A stretch of DNA of 64,000 nt from an uncultured Oscillospiraceae bacterium (GCA_900763675.1 CAAFLE010000104.1:59714-123713), one strand, 5' to 3'. Positions 24,977 through 34,192 are shown, counted from the first letter of the stretch. The notes: generated by a model not told the origin, from the sequence alone. Numbers and translations: made by a program.

Positions 24977-26601
24977 CAGTACCACGCCCACCCGAAGAGA
25001 AGAATTTTGATGAGCCACTGTCCCACGGTGTAATCGACCGTTACGGGGATCTCCTTCGTGACGAACCCGTCGCCGGAAACGCAGGTGAGAACGGTCTCGC
25101 CGCGCGCGCAGGCACGCACCTCGCCGGTCGATAGATCGACCGAGACGATATTGATGTTCGTGTACCAGCGGACGGTCTTGTCGGAAGCGTCCTCCGGCGT
25201 GATCACGGCTTCAAGCGTCACGGTGTCCTTATAGTGCAGCGTGAGCGCGTCCGGCAGTCCCTCTATGCCGCTCGCGGCGATGAGCATGGGGATGCTCTCC
25301 TCGCCGAGCAGCACGCCGCAGTCGGCGCAGAAGCGCTGGCGCAGCCCCTCGCGGTCATAGGTCGGCGCAGTGACGGTCATCCATTCGCCGGAAACGTGCT
25401 TCGGCACGGCGCGTTTTTCCATTTCCGCGCCGCAGAGAGCGCAGTAAAGCGTCTCCTCGCCGTCCTCGGTCTCCGTCGGGTCCGCGGTCTGCACCCATTC
25501 GCCGGGCGTGTGCTGCGGCGGTGTGATCGTGTCGCGCCAGACATAGCCGCACCCGGCGCAGGTATGCTCGGTATAACCCCAGCTGTCGCAGCCGGGCGCC
25601 GTTACGGTGTCGGTATAGGAGGGCGCTTCGCATTTCTCCGGCTTTACGGCGGCGGCATAGTCAAAAAGCTCGTTGCGCAGAAAGTCGGCGGTGCAGTCGG
25701 TGATGCTTGTCCAGGTAAGAAGCTCGCCGGCAAACGCCTCGCAGTAGGCGCGGCGGTCAGCGTTGTTCTCGAAAAAGGTGATCTTTCCGGTCACGGTGCA
25801 GCCGGAGATCGTCCCGACCGGCACGGCGGTGTCATACTGATAGAACATCCCGACGAGTCCGCCGTTGTGAGCGTAGCCGCGGCAGGCGGCGTAGCCGTCG
25901 ATCACGGCGGAACAGCCGGTGAGCGCTGCGTTGCCGCAGGCGAGAATGCCGCCGAGAAACTGCTCGCAGCGCAGCGCGTCAATGCTCTCGTCGGAAAATA
26001 CGAGCGTCGTTTCGGCGGTGCAGTTCATATATGTTCCGCCGCCGAAGCCGATCAGCCCGCCGATCCCGGCGATGCAGCGGTCATGTTCGTCCTCCGGCTC
26101 GCGCTGGCACGTTTCGGTAAGAGAAAGGCGGGCGTCGTAAATGCAGACGTTTTCCAGCGCCGTCTCCGGCGAAGCGAATCCGGCAAGCACACCGGCATAG
26201 GCATTTTCCGGTGTCGTCACCGAAATATCGACGCCGCGCAGCGTAAGATCGCGGATGGAAGCGCCGTTCAAAGCGGAGAAAAAGCCGGTGAGCGCGGTGT
26301 CGTAGCGTTTGTCGTTCCCGTCTACGGTTTCGGCGCGGTCGGCGCTGAGAGAGGAGACGGCAATATTATATATGGTATGCCCGCCGCCGTCGAGCGTACC
26401 GGAAAAGGCGGCGCTCTGCCAGTCGATGCCGGTCATGTCGATGTCGGCGGTGAGGACAAACTCGCCGCCGGGCGTTTCGCGCAGCAGCGAAAGCTCCTCG
26501 GCGGAGGATATTTCGACCGGCGACGCCGCCGCCGCGGCGGGAGCGAGCGCGAGAAGCAGCCCGGCGCACAATAAGCCGGAGAGAAAACGTCTGATCTTCA
26601 T
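24976..26601 (-). CDS. secreted GLUG/Big2-like surface protein
   Basis: 541 residues. The start at 26601 follows acaggaggt and opens a signal peptide (MKIRRFLSGLL...APAAAAA). The N-terminal half has a beta-helical GLUG-type region: FSGTLDGGGHTIYNI, GIGGLIGFGGG and GGLVGMFY. The middle has repeated Cys-pair modules (HTCAGCGYVW, LYCALCGAEM, RFCADCGVLL) separated by Gly-Glu-Trp linkers. A Big2-like immunoglobulin domain follows (LTLHYKDTVTLEAVITPEDASDKTVRWY). The last residues, GQWLIKILLFGWAWY, form an aromatic hydrophobic tail. No LPxTG motif is present. The role is likely at the cell surface. Confidence 0.8.
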   Translation of the reverse strand: MKIRRFLSGLLCAGLLLALAPAAAAASPVEISSAEELSLLRETPGGEFVLTADIDMTGIDWQSAAFSGTLDGGGHTIYNIAVSSLSADRAETVDGNDKRYDTALTGFFSALNGASIRDLTLRGVDISVTTPENAYAGVLAGFASPETALENVCIYDARLSLTETCQREPEDEHDRCIAGIGGLIGFGGGTYMNCTAETTLVFSDESIDALRCEQFLGGILACGNAALTGCSAVIDGYAACRGYAHNGGLVGMFYQYDTAVPVGTISGCTVTGKITFFENNADRRAYCEAFAGELLTWTSITDCTADFLRNELFDYAAAVKPEKCEAPSYTDTVTAPGCDSWGYTEHTCAGCGYVWRDTITPPQHTPGEWVQTADPTETEDGEETLYCALCGAEMEKRAVPKHVSGEWMTVTAPTYDREGLRQRFCADCGVLLGEESIPMLIAASGIEGLPDALTLHYKDTVTLEAVITPEDASDKTVRWYTNINIVSVDLSTGEVRACARGETVLTCVSGDGFVTKEIPVTVDYTVGQWLIKILLFGWAWY

Positions 26602-26626
26602 GGAAAGACCTCCTGTAACACCGATC

Positions 26627-26656
26627 AGTATACCACGCATGGCAAATACTTTGCAA
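26627..26656 (-). promoter_or_regulatory. promoter of the GLUG protein operon
   Basis: On the minus strand: TTGCAA (26651-26656), 18-bp spacer, TATACT (26627-26632). The -35 is a palindrome shared with the divergent dus promoter. Confidence 0.6.
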
Positions 26657-26679
26657 CTGCCGGAGCGATGCGGTATAAT
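26651..26679 (+). promoter_or_regulatory. promoter of dus
   Basis: TTGCAA (26651-26656), 17-bp spacer, TATAAT (26674-26679), 28 bases before the start codon. Confidence 0.75.
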
Positions 26680-26706
26680 CAGAAAAAAACTTCCCGGAGA
26701 GAGATT

Positions 26707-27654
26707 ATGAAATACTATTTCGCCCCGATGGAGGGCATTACGACGCACGTGTTCCGACAGGTGCATTCCCGCCTGTTTCCCGGCGCGGACCGGTACTATA
26801 CGCCGTTCTTTTCACCCACCTCCGACCATCTTTTCACGCCGCGGGAGCTGCGTGAGCTGTCGCCGGAGAACAACCGCGGCGCGGCGGTCGTGCCGCAGAT
26901 TTTGTCCAAGTGCGCCGAGGACATCGTCTGGGCGTCCAAGGGGCTGCGCGATATGGGGTATGAGATGTTCAATCTCAATCTCGGCTGTCCGTCGGCGACC
27001 GTGACGGCGAAAGGGAAGGGCGCGGGGCTGCTGCAAAAGCCGGACGCGCTCGACGCGCTGCTTGCCGGCGTTTTCTCCGGCTCGCCCATCGGCGTGTCGC
27101 TCAAAAGCCGGATCGGCTTTCTCTCGCCGGACGAATTTCCGCCTTTGCTGGACATCTACCGGAAATACGCGGCGCGGGAGCTGATACTCCACCCGCGTAC
27201 GCGAAAGGAAATGTATGCCGGGGCGGTGCATACCGACGCCTTTGACCGCGCCGCGGCGGAAAGCCCGTTCCCGGTCGTATATAACGGCAATCTCTTCACC
27301 GCGGAGGACGTCCGCGCCTTTGAGCGCACGCATCCGGAAACCGAAGCGGTCATGCTCGGACGCGGCGCGGCGGCGGACCCCGCGCTTTTCCGGCGGCTTC
27401 GCGGCGGCGCACCGGCGCGGCGCGAAGAGCTGCGCCGGTTCCATGAGGAGCTGTACGCCGCCTACCGGGAGGAGCTTGGCGGCGTGAACGCCATGCGGAA
27501 AATGAAGGAGCTTTGGCATTATCTTTCTTCTCTTTTTGATTGCGGGGACGAGCTGGCAAAGAAAATTGCCCGCACAAAGGACGTTTATAAATTCAACGAC
27601 TATATTTCCGAAGCATTTACCGCATTAAACCTACGGAATGAAGAAAATTTTTAA
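26707..27654 (+). CDS. dus: tRNA-dihydrouridine synthase
   Basis: 315 residues. Dus enzymes reduce uridine in tRNA using FMN. Visible motifs: YFAPMEGITTHVFRQ at the N terminus, NLNLGCPSATV with the catalytic-type Cys loop (GCPS), GVSLKSRIGF, LILHPRTRKEMYAG and VVYNGNLFTAEDV with the FMN phosphate site near VMLGRGAAADP. Start 26707 follows cggagaga. It is divergent from the GLUG operon and shares its -35 hexamer. A weak AT-rich region and no clear terminator follow. Confidence 0.93.
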   Translation: MKYYFAPMEGITTHVFRQVHSRLFPGADRYYTPFFSPTSDHLFTPRELRELSPENNRGAAVVPQILSKCAEDIVWASKGLRDMGYEMFNLNLGCPSATVTAKGKGAGLLQKPDALDALLAGVFSGSPIGVSLKSRIGFLSPDEFPPLLDIYRKYAARELILHPRTRKEMYAGAVHTDAFDRAAAESPFPVVYNGNLFTAEDVRAFERTHPETEAVMLGRGAAADPALFRRLRGGAPARREELRRFHEELYAAYREELGGVNAMRKMKELWHYLSSLFDCGDELAKKIARTKDVYKFNDYISEAFTALNLRNEENF

Positions 27655-27776
27655 TTTCTCTCTTGATTTTTGCTTGTTTCGTGTTAACATAACAAACTGC
27701 TATGAGAAGACTATGACAAAAAGAGCTTTCATGGCGAAAAAAGAAGAATTCTTTCAGAAAAAGAGGACGATCCGTT

Positions 27777-30700
27777 ATGGCTAGTAGTACATCCACAATG
27801 GGCAAACGTGTTTCGGCATGGCTGCTTGTTTTGGTCATGCTGCTGTCTCTGCTTCCGACGGCGGCGCTTGCCGCCGACGAGGAAGCTCCGGCACAGGGAA
27901 CGGCAGAGCCGGCAGACACCGCTGAACCGACCGAACCGGCGGAGCCGGACGGCGCAGAGCTTCTGGAAATCATCACGCCGGGCGATGCCGTTCCGGTGAA
28001 CGCTCCGACCGGCACCGGCACGAGCGAGGCCCCCTTCCTTGTTTCGAGCGAGGAAGAGCTGCGCACGGCGGTGAGCGCCGACCCGGCGGACGGCACGCAA
28101 AACCATATCCGCCTTGCCGATAACGTCACGGTTATCGGCGGGCAGCTCGTGATTGACAAGACTGTGACGCTCGATCTCAACGGGAAGGTACTCAAGGTCA
28201 GCCGGTATACGGCAAAAGCCGCGCAGATGTATGTTACCGGCGCTCTGACGCTCGAAGATTCGAGCGCGGAGAAAACCGGCACAATTTGCTCCGACTATAC
28301 CGGAACCGCCGGACTTGTCGTCAGCGTGGACGGCAGCGGCAGCCTGACGATGAACGGCGGCACCATCACCACCGACGGCATGGCGAACGCCGGCAACGCG
28401 CTGAAGATCGGGAAGGGTGCGTCCGTCACGTTCAACGGCGGTGTAATCCGCTGCGGCGCGAAGCGCGGCAACCGCGCCGTCAACGTCTCCGGTACGTTCA
28501 TTATGAACGGCGGCAGCGTGCTGGCAGATCGTGGCGACGGCAGTGAAACGTTTATCACTGCCATCAACGGTAACAGCCGAAGCGCGATCTCTATCGTCGG
28601 CGGCACTGTGGAGGGACCGACGGCGGTAACCGCACCGAATTCCAATATATCCATCCGCAGCGGCAGCTTCACCGGAAGCGTAGAGGTGAAGAAGAAATCC
28701 ATCTCCGGCGGCACGTTCTCCGAAGAGGTGAAGAAAGAGTACTGCGCCGACGGATACACCCTAACCCGGCAGGCGGACGGAACATATTCCGTTAAGGAAA
28801 CGGTGTATGAGGCATCCATTGGCGAAACGAAGTATGAGACCTTTGCGGAAGCCGTGGCGGCAGTAGCGGACGGCGGCACGATTACCCTGTTGCAGGATGT
28901 GACGGTCGGCTCTCCCGTTGCCGTGAACGGCAAGAGCATCCTTCTTAACCTGAACGGCAAGACCGTGACCGGCATCAATACCGATACCAACTCGGTATTC
29001 ACCGTTTATTCTGACAGCGGTCTTACACTCATGAACGGAACGGTGGCAGCCTCCAATTCCGGCGGCGCAATTACGACGCGCGGCACGGTCATGCTCCAGA
29101 ACGTGGCAGTTAAGGGTTCGGCGAAAAAAACGGCGCTGATTAGCGTCAATACCGGCGCTGAGGTTACCGTTGATGTAAACTCTTCCGTTGTCACGATGGA
29201 CGGTGCAGCTTACCCCGCTATTATCATGAATAGAAACACCGATGGCGGCGTCAAGACACTGAATGTTTACGGCAAAGTTGCCGCCAACGGTATGCCCGGC
29301 ATTCAGGGCAACGGCGCGGATCAGGACACCTCTTACGTCAATATTTACAGCGGCGCATCGGTAACGTCGAACAAGCTTGCCATGTATCTTCCGCAGAAAT
29401 GTATCGTCAATGTCAACGGCACGGTGAGCGGCTACTGCGGCATCGGTATCAAGTCCGGCACGCTGAACATCAGCGGCGGTCTTGTGCAGGGTACCGCGAA
29501 CGACAACGTTATCGGGGACCAGAATTCCACGACGAACGGTATCAGCTATGACGGCTCCGCCATTCTGGTGGATTCTTACATCGGCTATGCCGGAAATGTG
29601 ACGATCCATATCACGGGCGGCAAGGTGCAAAGCCTTCACTCCACCGCCATCCGCGAAATCGGCAACGATGCGAGCAAAACGCTCATGGTTTCGCTGAAAG
29701 TATCCGGCGGCGAAGTATATGGCGCATCGGGTGCGGAAGCCATCGCCGTTCGCAGCACTACGCGAAAGACGGTTTCCGTTTCCGGCGGAACATTCTCCAG
29801 CCCGGTGGAGAAAGAGTACTGCACCGAGGGGTATGAGCCGGTGACCAATACCGACGGTACTTACGGCGTCGGGCAGGTATATCGTCCGGTCGAGGTGTGG
29901 ACGGCCTACGACGGAAATAAGGTTGCAAGCTATTCGACCGCGGCAGAAGCGGCGGCACATCTTGGCGACAACAAGTGGATTGTAATCGGCGCGAACTATA
30001 CGCTTGAAGCGGATTTCGTGATCCCGCAGAATGTCCGGCTGGATGTTGCCAAGGACGCCACGCTTACCATACCCGCCGGCGTAAAGCTGACGGTTGCGGC
30101 GGATGCCAAACGGTTCGGTGTACGCACCGGCGCTGCGGTGGTGAATCACGGAACGATCCTTGTCTGCGGCACAAGCTATACGAGCGGCTATGTTCTGCTC
30201 CAGGACGGCGGCACGCTCGACACCGATACGCTTACCGTGCCGGACGGATGCATTCTGGATGTCAGTGGCAGCAACTATTTCGCGGCCGAGCCGGTCTTTG
30301 AGATCACCTATGCCGACGAAACGACCAAAAAGACAGGCAGCCAGCCTACGCAGACGGTCCTCGCCGGCGCGAAAAAGCTCACGCTTCTCAAGGATCTCTC
30401 CGGCTTCGCTTATTCGTTTACCTCCGTTGACGGTTTGGCGGAAAACTTCGTCTTTGACCTCGGCGGTCATACGCTTTCCGGCGGCAACAATGCGCATACG
30501 CAGGTTCTGACGGTCGGCGTCCCGATGACGATTCAAAACGGTACGATTGAATATACGTCCAACAACACGAAATACGGCGCAGTCCAGACGCTGGCGGATG
30601 TCACTTTCGGGAGCGATCTCGTGGTCCGCGGCGACAAGGGCTACGGCGTCTGGACGGAGGGATACGGTCGCACTCTGACGGTCAACGGCACGGTGCAGAC

Positions 30701-32684
30701 CGAGGGCGAGGGCGGCTGTGCCATTACCGGCAACGGCGCATCGGTCGGCGGCAACGTTGCCGAGTGCAATATCGTTGTCAACGACGGCGCGAAGATCGAA
30801 GCCCCCAACGGCATCGGCATTTATCATCCGCAGCGCGGTACCGTTACGGTCAAGGGCGGCGAGATCACCGGCAGTACGGGCGTGCAGCTCTGTGCCGGCA
30901 AGCTTTCCATGTCCGGCGGCAGCATCACCTCCACAGGGGACGATTCCAATGCCTCCGGCAGCCAGAATGCCATGGACGACGGTGCAGCAATCTCTCTCGT
31001 GAACCGCGGCTATCCCGGCGGAGTACCCTCTGCGGAGATCTGCGGCGGAACGGCTGCGGCGACCGGCTTGAACGCTCTCGCCGTGAAAGCGTATGATTAT
31101 TCCCACGATTCCGTGGAGGAATGGATGGAGGCGGGGGATAACATCCAAATCTCCGGCGGCACGTTCTCCAGCCCGGTGAAGGAAGAGTACTGCGCCGAGG
31201 GGTATGAGCCGAAGGACAATACCGACGGCACCTATACGGTTGCCCGCAAGCAAATCCCGACGCCCACCCCGACGCTGGAGCCGTCCGCGACCCCGACGCT
31301 GGAGCCGTCCGTGACCCCGACGCTGGAGCCGTCCGCGACCCCGACGCTGGAGCCGTCCGCGACCCCGACGCCGAAGCCTACGCAGAAACCCACGCCGAAG
31401 CCTACGCAGAAACCCACGCCGAAGCCGACATCTTCGACCCGGTATCCCACCTACACGACGCCCGCGCCCGTGAAGAGCAGCGCCATTCCCGTCACGGTGA
31501 AGGGTACGCAGTTCACGGTCAACGGCGCGGCAAAGCAGGAAAGCTTTACGGGAAGCTATGCAAAGCTCTCGACGGTCACCGTGAAGTATACCGGCAGCGA
31601 GGAGTTTGTCTGCTGGGTCAATGCCAGCGGCAACATCGTCACGACGGAGAAGAGCTTCCGTCTCACCGTGGTCGGAAAAACCGAGCTGACGGCGATCACG
31701 TGCGGCAAGGACCGGAAGAGCGGCGAGACTCTGCTCGTTTATGAGAACGCTGCGGAAAACGGTCAGCTCGTGCATACGGAAACCGTGACGGCGGAGTCCG
31801 TAGCATCGGAGAAGTTCGCTTTCCCGGCGGCAGCCGTCATGCCCGGCAGAGAGTTTACGTACTGGACCGTGGAGATCGGCGGCGAGCGCGTGGAAGCAAC
31901 GGCGGATGTTCTGAAAGCACAGATCGAATCCGGCGCCAAGGCGCTGATTCTCGCGCCGGAATATGAAGCCGCCGGGACCTACCGCGTGCAGCTGCTCTGC
32001 ACGGACGAAGCCGGCACCGAACTCCAAACGCCGGTCGTCTATACCGGCATGGAGACCGGTATGCTGAAATACGTTACCGCGCCGGACATCTCCGGCTATA
32101 CATTCTCCTGCTGGAAGGACGAAACCGGAAGAGCGGTCGGAACAAACCGGAAGTATGCGGCGTTCAGCGCCGATGCGGACGCGCTCGTAACGCTCACGGC
32201 GGTCTATGTCCCTGCGGGACAGACGGCAGCGAAGAACGAGAGCTGCGTAACGCTCTCTCTGACGGACGCCGCCAAGACCGACGGTGCCGGTGCGATTTCC
32301 TTTGCGGCGATCTTCTCCGTGCCGGACAATCGGACGGTCGTGAAGAGGGGCTTCCTCTATACCGACAACAGCCGCAAGACGCTCACCTGTGAAAATGCCG
32401 AGGATCTCAAGACGTTTGAATGGGACAGCGAAACCGAAAACTGCGGTCGGATGGTCGTGACGCTTGGTCTGAAGGATACGCTCTGCGCCGTGTATGTCCG
32501 TGCGTTTGCCGTCCTTGACGACGGTACGGTCGTGTACAGCGACATGGTCTCCTATTCTGTGGATACCGCAATTGACGCGGCGGAAACGGCGGCAGACGCC
32601 GAATTGCCGAAAGACAATGCGGAAACCGTCGAGACCGAGGGCGATGCGTTCTGCGACGCCGGCAGCGTTACGACGAAGTGGTAA
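27777..32684 (+). CDS. giant secreted beta-helix repeat protein
   Basis: 1635 residues. The signal peptide covers about residues 9-32 (RVSAWLLVLVMLLSLLPT then AALA). An acidic Pro/Glu-rich linker precedes several right-handed beta-helix blocks with repeated GGTI/GGTF and LNLNG/LDLNG turns. Three copies of a module ending GGTFSSPVxKEYCxEGYEP followed by DGTY punctuate these blocks (about residues 305, 670 and 1125). Residues about 1160-1232 are a repetitive Thr/Pro-rich stalk (PTLEPSAT and PTPKPTQK units). The last 400 residues are a mixed globular region. No LPxTG, S-layer or other anchor was found. Start 27777 follows agaggacg. Adhesion or glycan binding is plausible but unproven. Confidence 0.85.
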   Translation: MASSTSTMGKRVSAWLLVLVMLLSLLPTAALAADEEAPAQGTAEPADTAEPTEPAEPDGAELLEIITPGDAVPVNAPTGTGTSEAPFLVSSEEELRTAVSADPADGTQNHIRLADNVTVIGGQLVIDKTVTLDLNGKVLKVSRYTAKAAQMYVTGALTLEDSSAEKTGTICSDYTGTAGLVVSVDGSGSLTMNGGTITTDGMANAGNALKIGKGASVTFNGGVIRCGAKRGNRAVNVSGTFIMNGGSVLADRGDGSETFITAINGNSRSAISIVGGTVEGPTAVTAPNSNISIRSGSFTGSVEVKKKSISGGTFSEEVKKEYCADGYTLTRQADGTYSVKETVYEASIGETKYETFAEAVAAVADGGTITLLQDVTVGSPVAVNGKSILLNLNGKTVTGINTDTNSVFTVYSDSGLTLMNGTVAASNSGGAITTRGTVMLQNVAVKGSAKKTALISVNTGAEVTVDVNSSVVTMDGAAYPAIIMNRNTDGGVKTLNVYGKVAANGMPGIQGNGADQDTSYVNIYSGASVTSNKLAMYLPQKCIVNVNGTVSGYCGIGIKSGTLNISGGLVQGTANDNVIGDQNSTTNGISYDGSAILVDSYIGYAGNVTIHITGGKVQSLHSTAIREIGNDASKTLMVSLKVSGGEVYGASGAEAIAVRSTTRKTVSVSGGTFSSPVEKEYCTEGYEPVTNTDGTYGVGQVYRPVEVWTAYDGNKVASYSTAAEAAAHLGDNKWIVIGANYTLEADFVIPQNVRLDVAKDATLTIPAGVKLTVAADAKRFGVRTGAAVVNHGTILVCGTSYTSGYVLLQDGGTLDTDTLTVPDGCILDVSGSNYFAAEPVFEITYADETTKKTGSQPTQTVLAGAKKLTLLKDLSGFAYSFTSVDGLAENFVFDLGGHTLSGGNNAHTQVLTVGVPMTIQNGTIEYTSNNTKYGAVQTLADVTFGSDLVVRGDKGYGVWTEGYGRTLTVNGTVQTEGEGGCAITGNGASVGGNVAECNIVVNDGAKIEAPNGIGIYHPQRGTVTVKGGEITGSTGVQLCAGKLSMSGGSITSTGDDSNASGSQNAMDDGAAISLVNRGYPGGVPSAEICGGTAAATGLNALAVKAYDYSHDSVEEWMEAGDNIQISGGTFSSPVKEEYCAEGYEPKDNTDGTYTVARKQIPTPTPTLEPSATPTLEPSVTPTLEPSATPTLEPSATPTPKPTQKPTPKPTQKPTPKPTSSTRYPTYTTPAPVKSSAIPVTVKGTQFTVNGAAKQESFTGSYAKLSTVTVKYTGSEEFVCWVNASGNIVTTEKSFRLTVVGKTELTAITCGKDRKSGETLLVYENAAENGQLVHTETVTAESVASEKFAFPAAAVMPGREFTYWTVEIGGERVEATADVLKAQIESGAKALILAPEYEAAGTYRVQLLCTDEAGTELQTPVVYTGMETGMLKYVTAPDISGYTFSCWKDETGRAVGTNRKYAAFSADADALVTLTAVYVPAGQTAAKNESCVTLSLTDAAKTDGAGAISFAAIFSVPDNRTVVKRGFLYTDNSRKTLTCENAEDLKTFEWDSETENCGRMVVTLGLKDTLCAVYVRAFAVLDDGTVVYSDMVSYSVDTAIDAAETAADAELPKDNAETVETEGDAFCDAGSVTTKW
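31266..31418 (+). repeat. 24-bp tandem repeats coding the Thr/Pro stalk
   Basis: Four 24-bp units (31266-31361) encode TPTLEPSA-type octapeptides, followed by two 24-bp units (31371-31418) encoding PKPTQKPT-type octapeptides plus a partial third. All are in frame, so copy number can vary without frameshift. Confidence 0.9.
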
Positions 32685-32702
32685 AATCTTATATCCAAAG
32701 CG

Positions 32703-32732
32703 AAGGGCATAGTCCGAACGGACTATGCCCTT
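32703..32732. terminator. bidirectional intrinsic terminator
   Basis: Perfect 14-bp inverted repeat (32703-32716 / 32719-32732) with a 2-base loop as drawn (a 4-6 base loop in practice), between convergent genes and flanked by A- and T-rich ends. Confidence 0.88.
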
Positions 32733-32738
32733 AAACTT

Positions 32739-33239
32739 TTATTCCATCAATATCTCCCGCACGATCTGCCATTGCCCGATCAGCGCGTCGAGCGAGCGAG
32801 CGGCGTTCGCCGGACTGGTGGACGGCAGACAGATGTCCTCCCGACCGGTAAGCGGATATATGAGCTTCCGGTACAGGCGGTGCGCGGTGCCGCCGTTCGT
32901 GAAGATCTGCCGGATGGGAGCGGAACGCAGAATGGGCGAGAGGTCGTTCGGCGCGGAGTTTCGGATCGAGGCGTCCGACGAACCGGCAATATCGCACGAG
33001 GCGATTACGTCCCAGAGCGCTATGCGGTGCGCGAGAAGAAAGGCGCGTTTTTCCTCCACGGCCTGCGGCGTTTCCGTGCCGAGCAGCGCCGCCATGACCC
33101 GCCAGAAGCGGTTCTGCGGATGGCCGTAAAAGAAATTCTGTTCGCGGGACTTGACCGACGGGAACGACCCGAGAATCAAAATTCGTGAATCCGGCGCGTA
33201 TACGGCGGGGAAGGGGTGGCGAATAAAATCGCGTTCCAT
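32739..33239 (-). CDS. DNA-deoxyinosine glycosylase (UDG superfamily)
   Basis: 166 residues, matching the family-6 uracil-DNA-glycosylase-like enzymes that remove hypoxanthine (deaminated adenine) from DNA. Motif A region reads LILGSFPSVKSREQNFFYGHPQNRFW, split here as LGSFPS and FYGHPQNRFW, and the C-terminal loop motif is LPSTSPAN. These are the two catalytic-site motifs of the family. Length is typical. Start 33239 follows gaggtacgct on the minus strand, a moderate site. It lies 21 bases downstream of the IclR remnant on the same strand. Confidence 0.88.
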   Translation of the reverse strand: MERDFIRHPFPAVYAPDSRILILGSFPSVKSREQNFFYGHPQNRFWRVMAALLGTETPQAVEEKRAFLLAHRIALWDVIASCDIAGSSDASIRNSAPNDLSPILRSAPIRQIFTNGGTAHRLYRKLIYPLTGREDICLPSTSPANAARSLDALIGQWQIVREILME

Positions 33240-33260
33240 GAGCGTACCTCCTTTATACGT

Positions 33261-33611
33261 TTATACGGCGCTCTCCGGCATTCGGTAGCCCAGAGCGGCG
33301 GAGATCATCGCGGCGGCGGCGCGGACTTCTTCAACTGCGGCAGTAAACTCTTCGGAACGGATGCTGCGGAACATTCCGATCACGCCGACAGCGTATCTTG
33401 CCTGTCCTTCGTTCGTATACACCGGCGCGGCGGCGGAACGCAGACCGATTCGGTATTCGCCGTTTTCTATGGCGTATCCGTCGGCGCGGCGCGTCTTGCG
33501 GGCAACGGCAATTTCCTGCCCGCCGAAGGCTCGACCGTCGCTATGGACATCCTTGCGGAGAAGTGCTTTTGCTACCGGCGTGCTTGATGTTTCACTGCAT
33601 TTGGGGTACAA
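33261..33611 (-). pseudogene. remnant of an IclR-family regulator (C-terminal domain only)
   Basis: The frame gives about 116 residues whose C-terminal part resembles the end of the IclR effector domain: [20 protein letters not shown] then [20 protein letters not shown]. The N-terminal helix-turn-helix and the first half of the effector domain are absent. The only available start is TTG at 33611 with no ribosome binding site, and a stop codon lies three codons upstream. The -35 and -10 of the rubrerythrin promoter lie within its 5' end. I read it as a decayed gene; a very diverged small protein is the alternative. Confidence 0.6.
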
Positions 33612-33612
33612 T
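33584..33612 (+). promoter_or_regulatory. promoter of rubrerythrin gene
   Basis: TTGATG (33584-33589), 17-bp spacer, TACAAT (33607-33612), 36 bases before the start codon. It lies on the opposite strand of the IclR remnant. Confidence 0.7.
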
Positions 33613-33648
33613 AGTCATGGCACCGAACAACGGAAAGGAGCTTTAACC

Positions 33649-34191
33649 ATGCAGAAAAACAAATATACCGGCACACAGACCGAGAAAAACCTGATGGCGG
33701 CGTTTGCCGGCGAATCCGAAGCACGCAACAAGTACACCTATTTTGCATCCAAAGCCAAGAAGGACGGCTATGAGCAGATCGCGGCGCTGTTTCTGAAAAC
33801 CGCAGACAACGAAAAGGAACACGCCAAGCTCTGGTTCAAGGAGCTGAACGGCATCGGCGACACTGCGGAAAATCTGCTTTCCGCCGCCGAGGGCGAAAAC
33901 TACGAGTGGACGGATATGTACGAGGGCTTTGCCAAAACTGCGGACGAAGAGGGCTTCCACGAGCTTGCCGCCCGCTTCCGTCTCGTCGCCGCCGTGGAAA
34001 AGCACCACGAGGAGCGCTACCGTGCGCTGCTGCACAATGTCGAGACGGCGCAGGTGTTCGCCAAGAGCGAGATCAAGGTGTGGGAGTGCCGCAACTGCGG
34101 GCATATCGTCGTCGGCGAGAAAGCGCCGGAGATCTGCCCCACCTGCAACCACCCGCAGAGCTATTTCGAGATCTGCGCGGAGAACTACTGA
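33649..34191 (+). CDS. rbr: rubrerythrin
   Basis: 180 residues. Rubrerythrin is a non-haem diiron peroxidase that detoxifies hydrogen peroxide in anaerobes. The N-terminal four-helix domain has the iron ligand patterns [26 protein letters not shown] and VEKHHEERY. The C-terminal rubredoxin domain has two CxxC pairs ([10 protein letters not shown] and CPTCNHPQ). Length is standard. Start 33649 follows aaaggagc. Its presence supports an anaerobic host. It ends at a long hairpin terminator. Confidence 0.97.
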   Translation: MQKNKYTGTQTEKNLMAAFAGESEARNKYTYFASKAKKDGYEQIAALFLKTADNEKEHAKLWFKELNGIGDTAENLLSAAEGENYEWTDMYEGFAKTADEEGFHELAARFRLVAAVEKHHEERYRALLHNVETAQVFAKSEIKVWECRNCGHIVVGEKAPEICPTCNHPQSYFEICAENY

Positions 34192-34192
34192 A

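Noticed and set aside
31266..31418. CRISPR or non-coding tandem repeat
   Set aside because: The 24-bp units are in frame and encode a Thr/Pro stalk.
28761..32027. Minus-strand open frame of 1088 codons opposite the beta-helix gene
   Set aside because: It is a mirror of the repeat-rich, GC-biased coding strand; it lacks a ribosome binding site and any recognisable domain.
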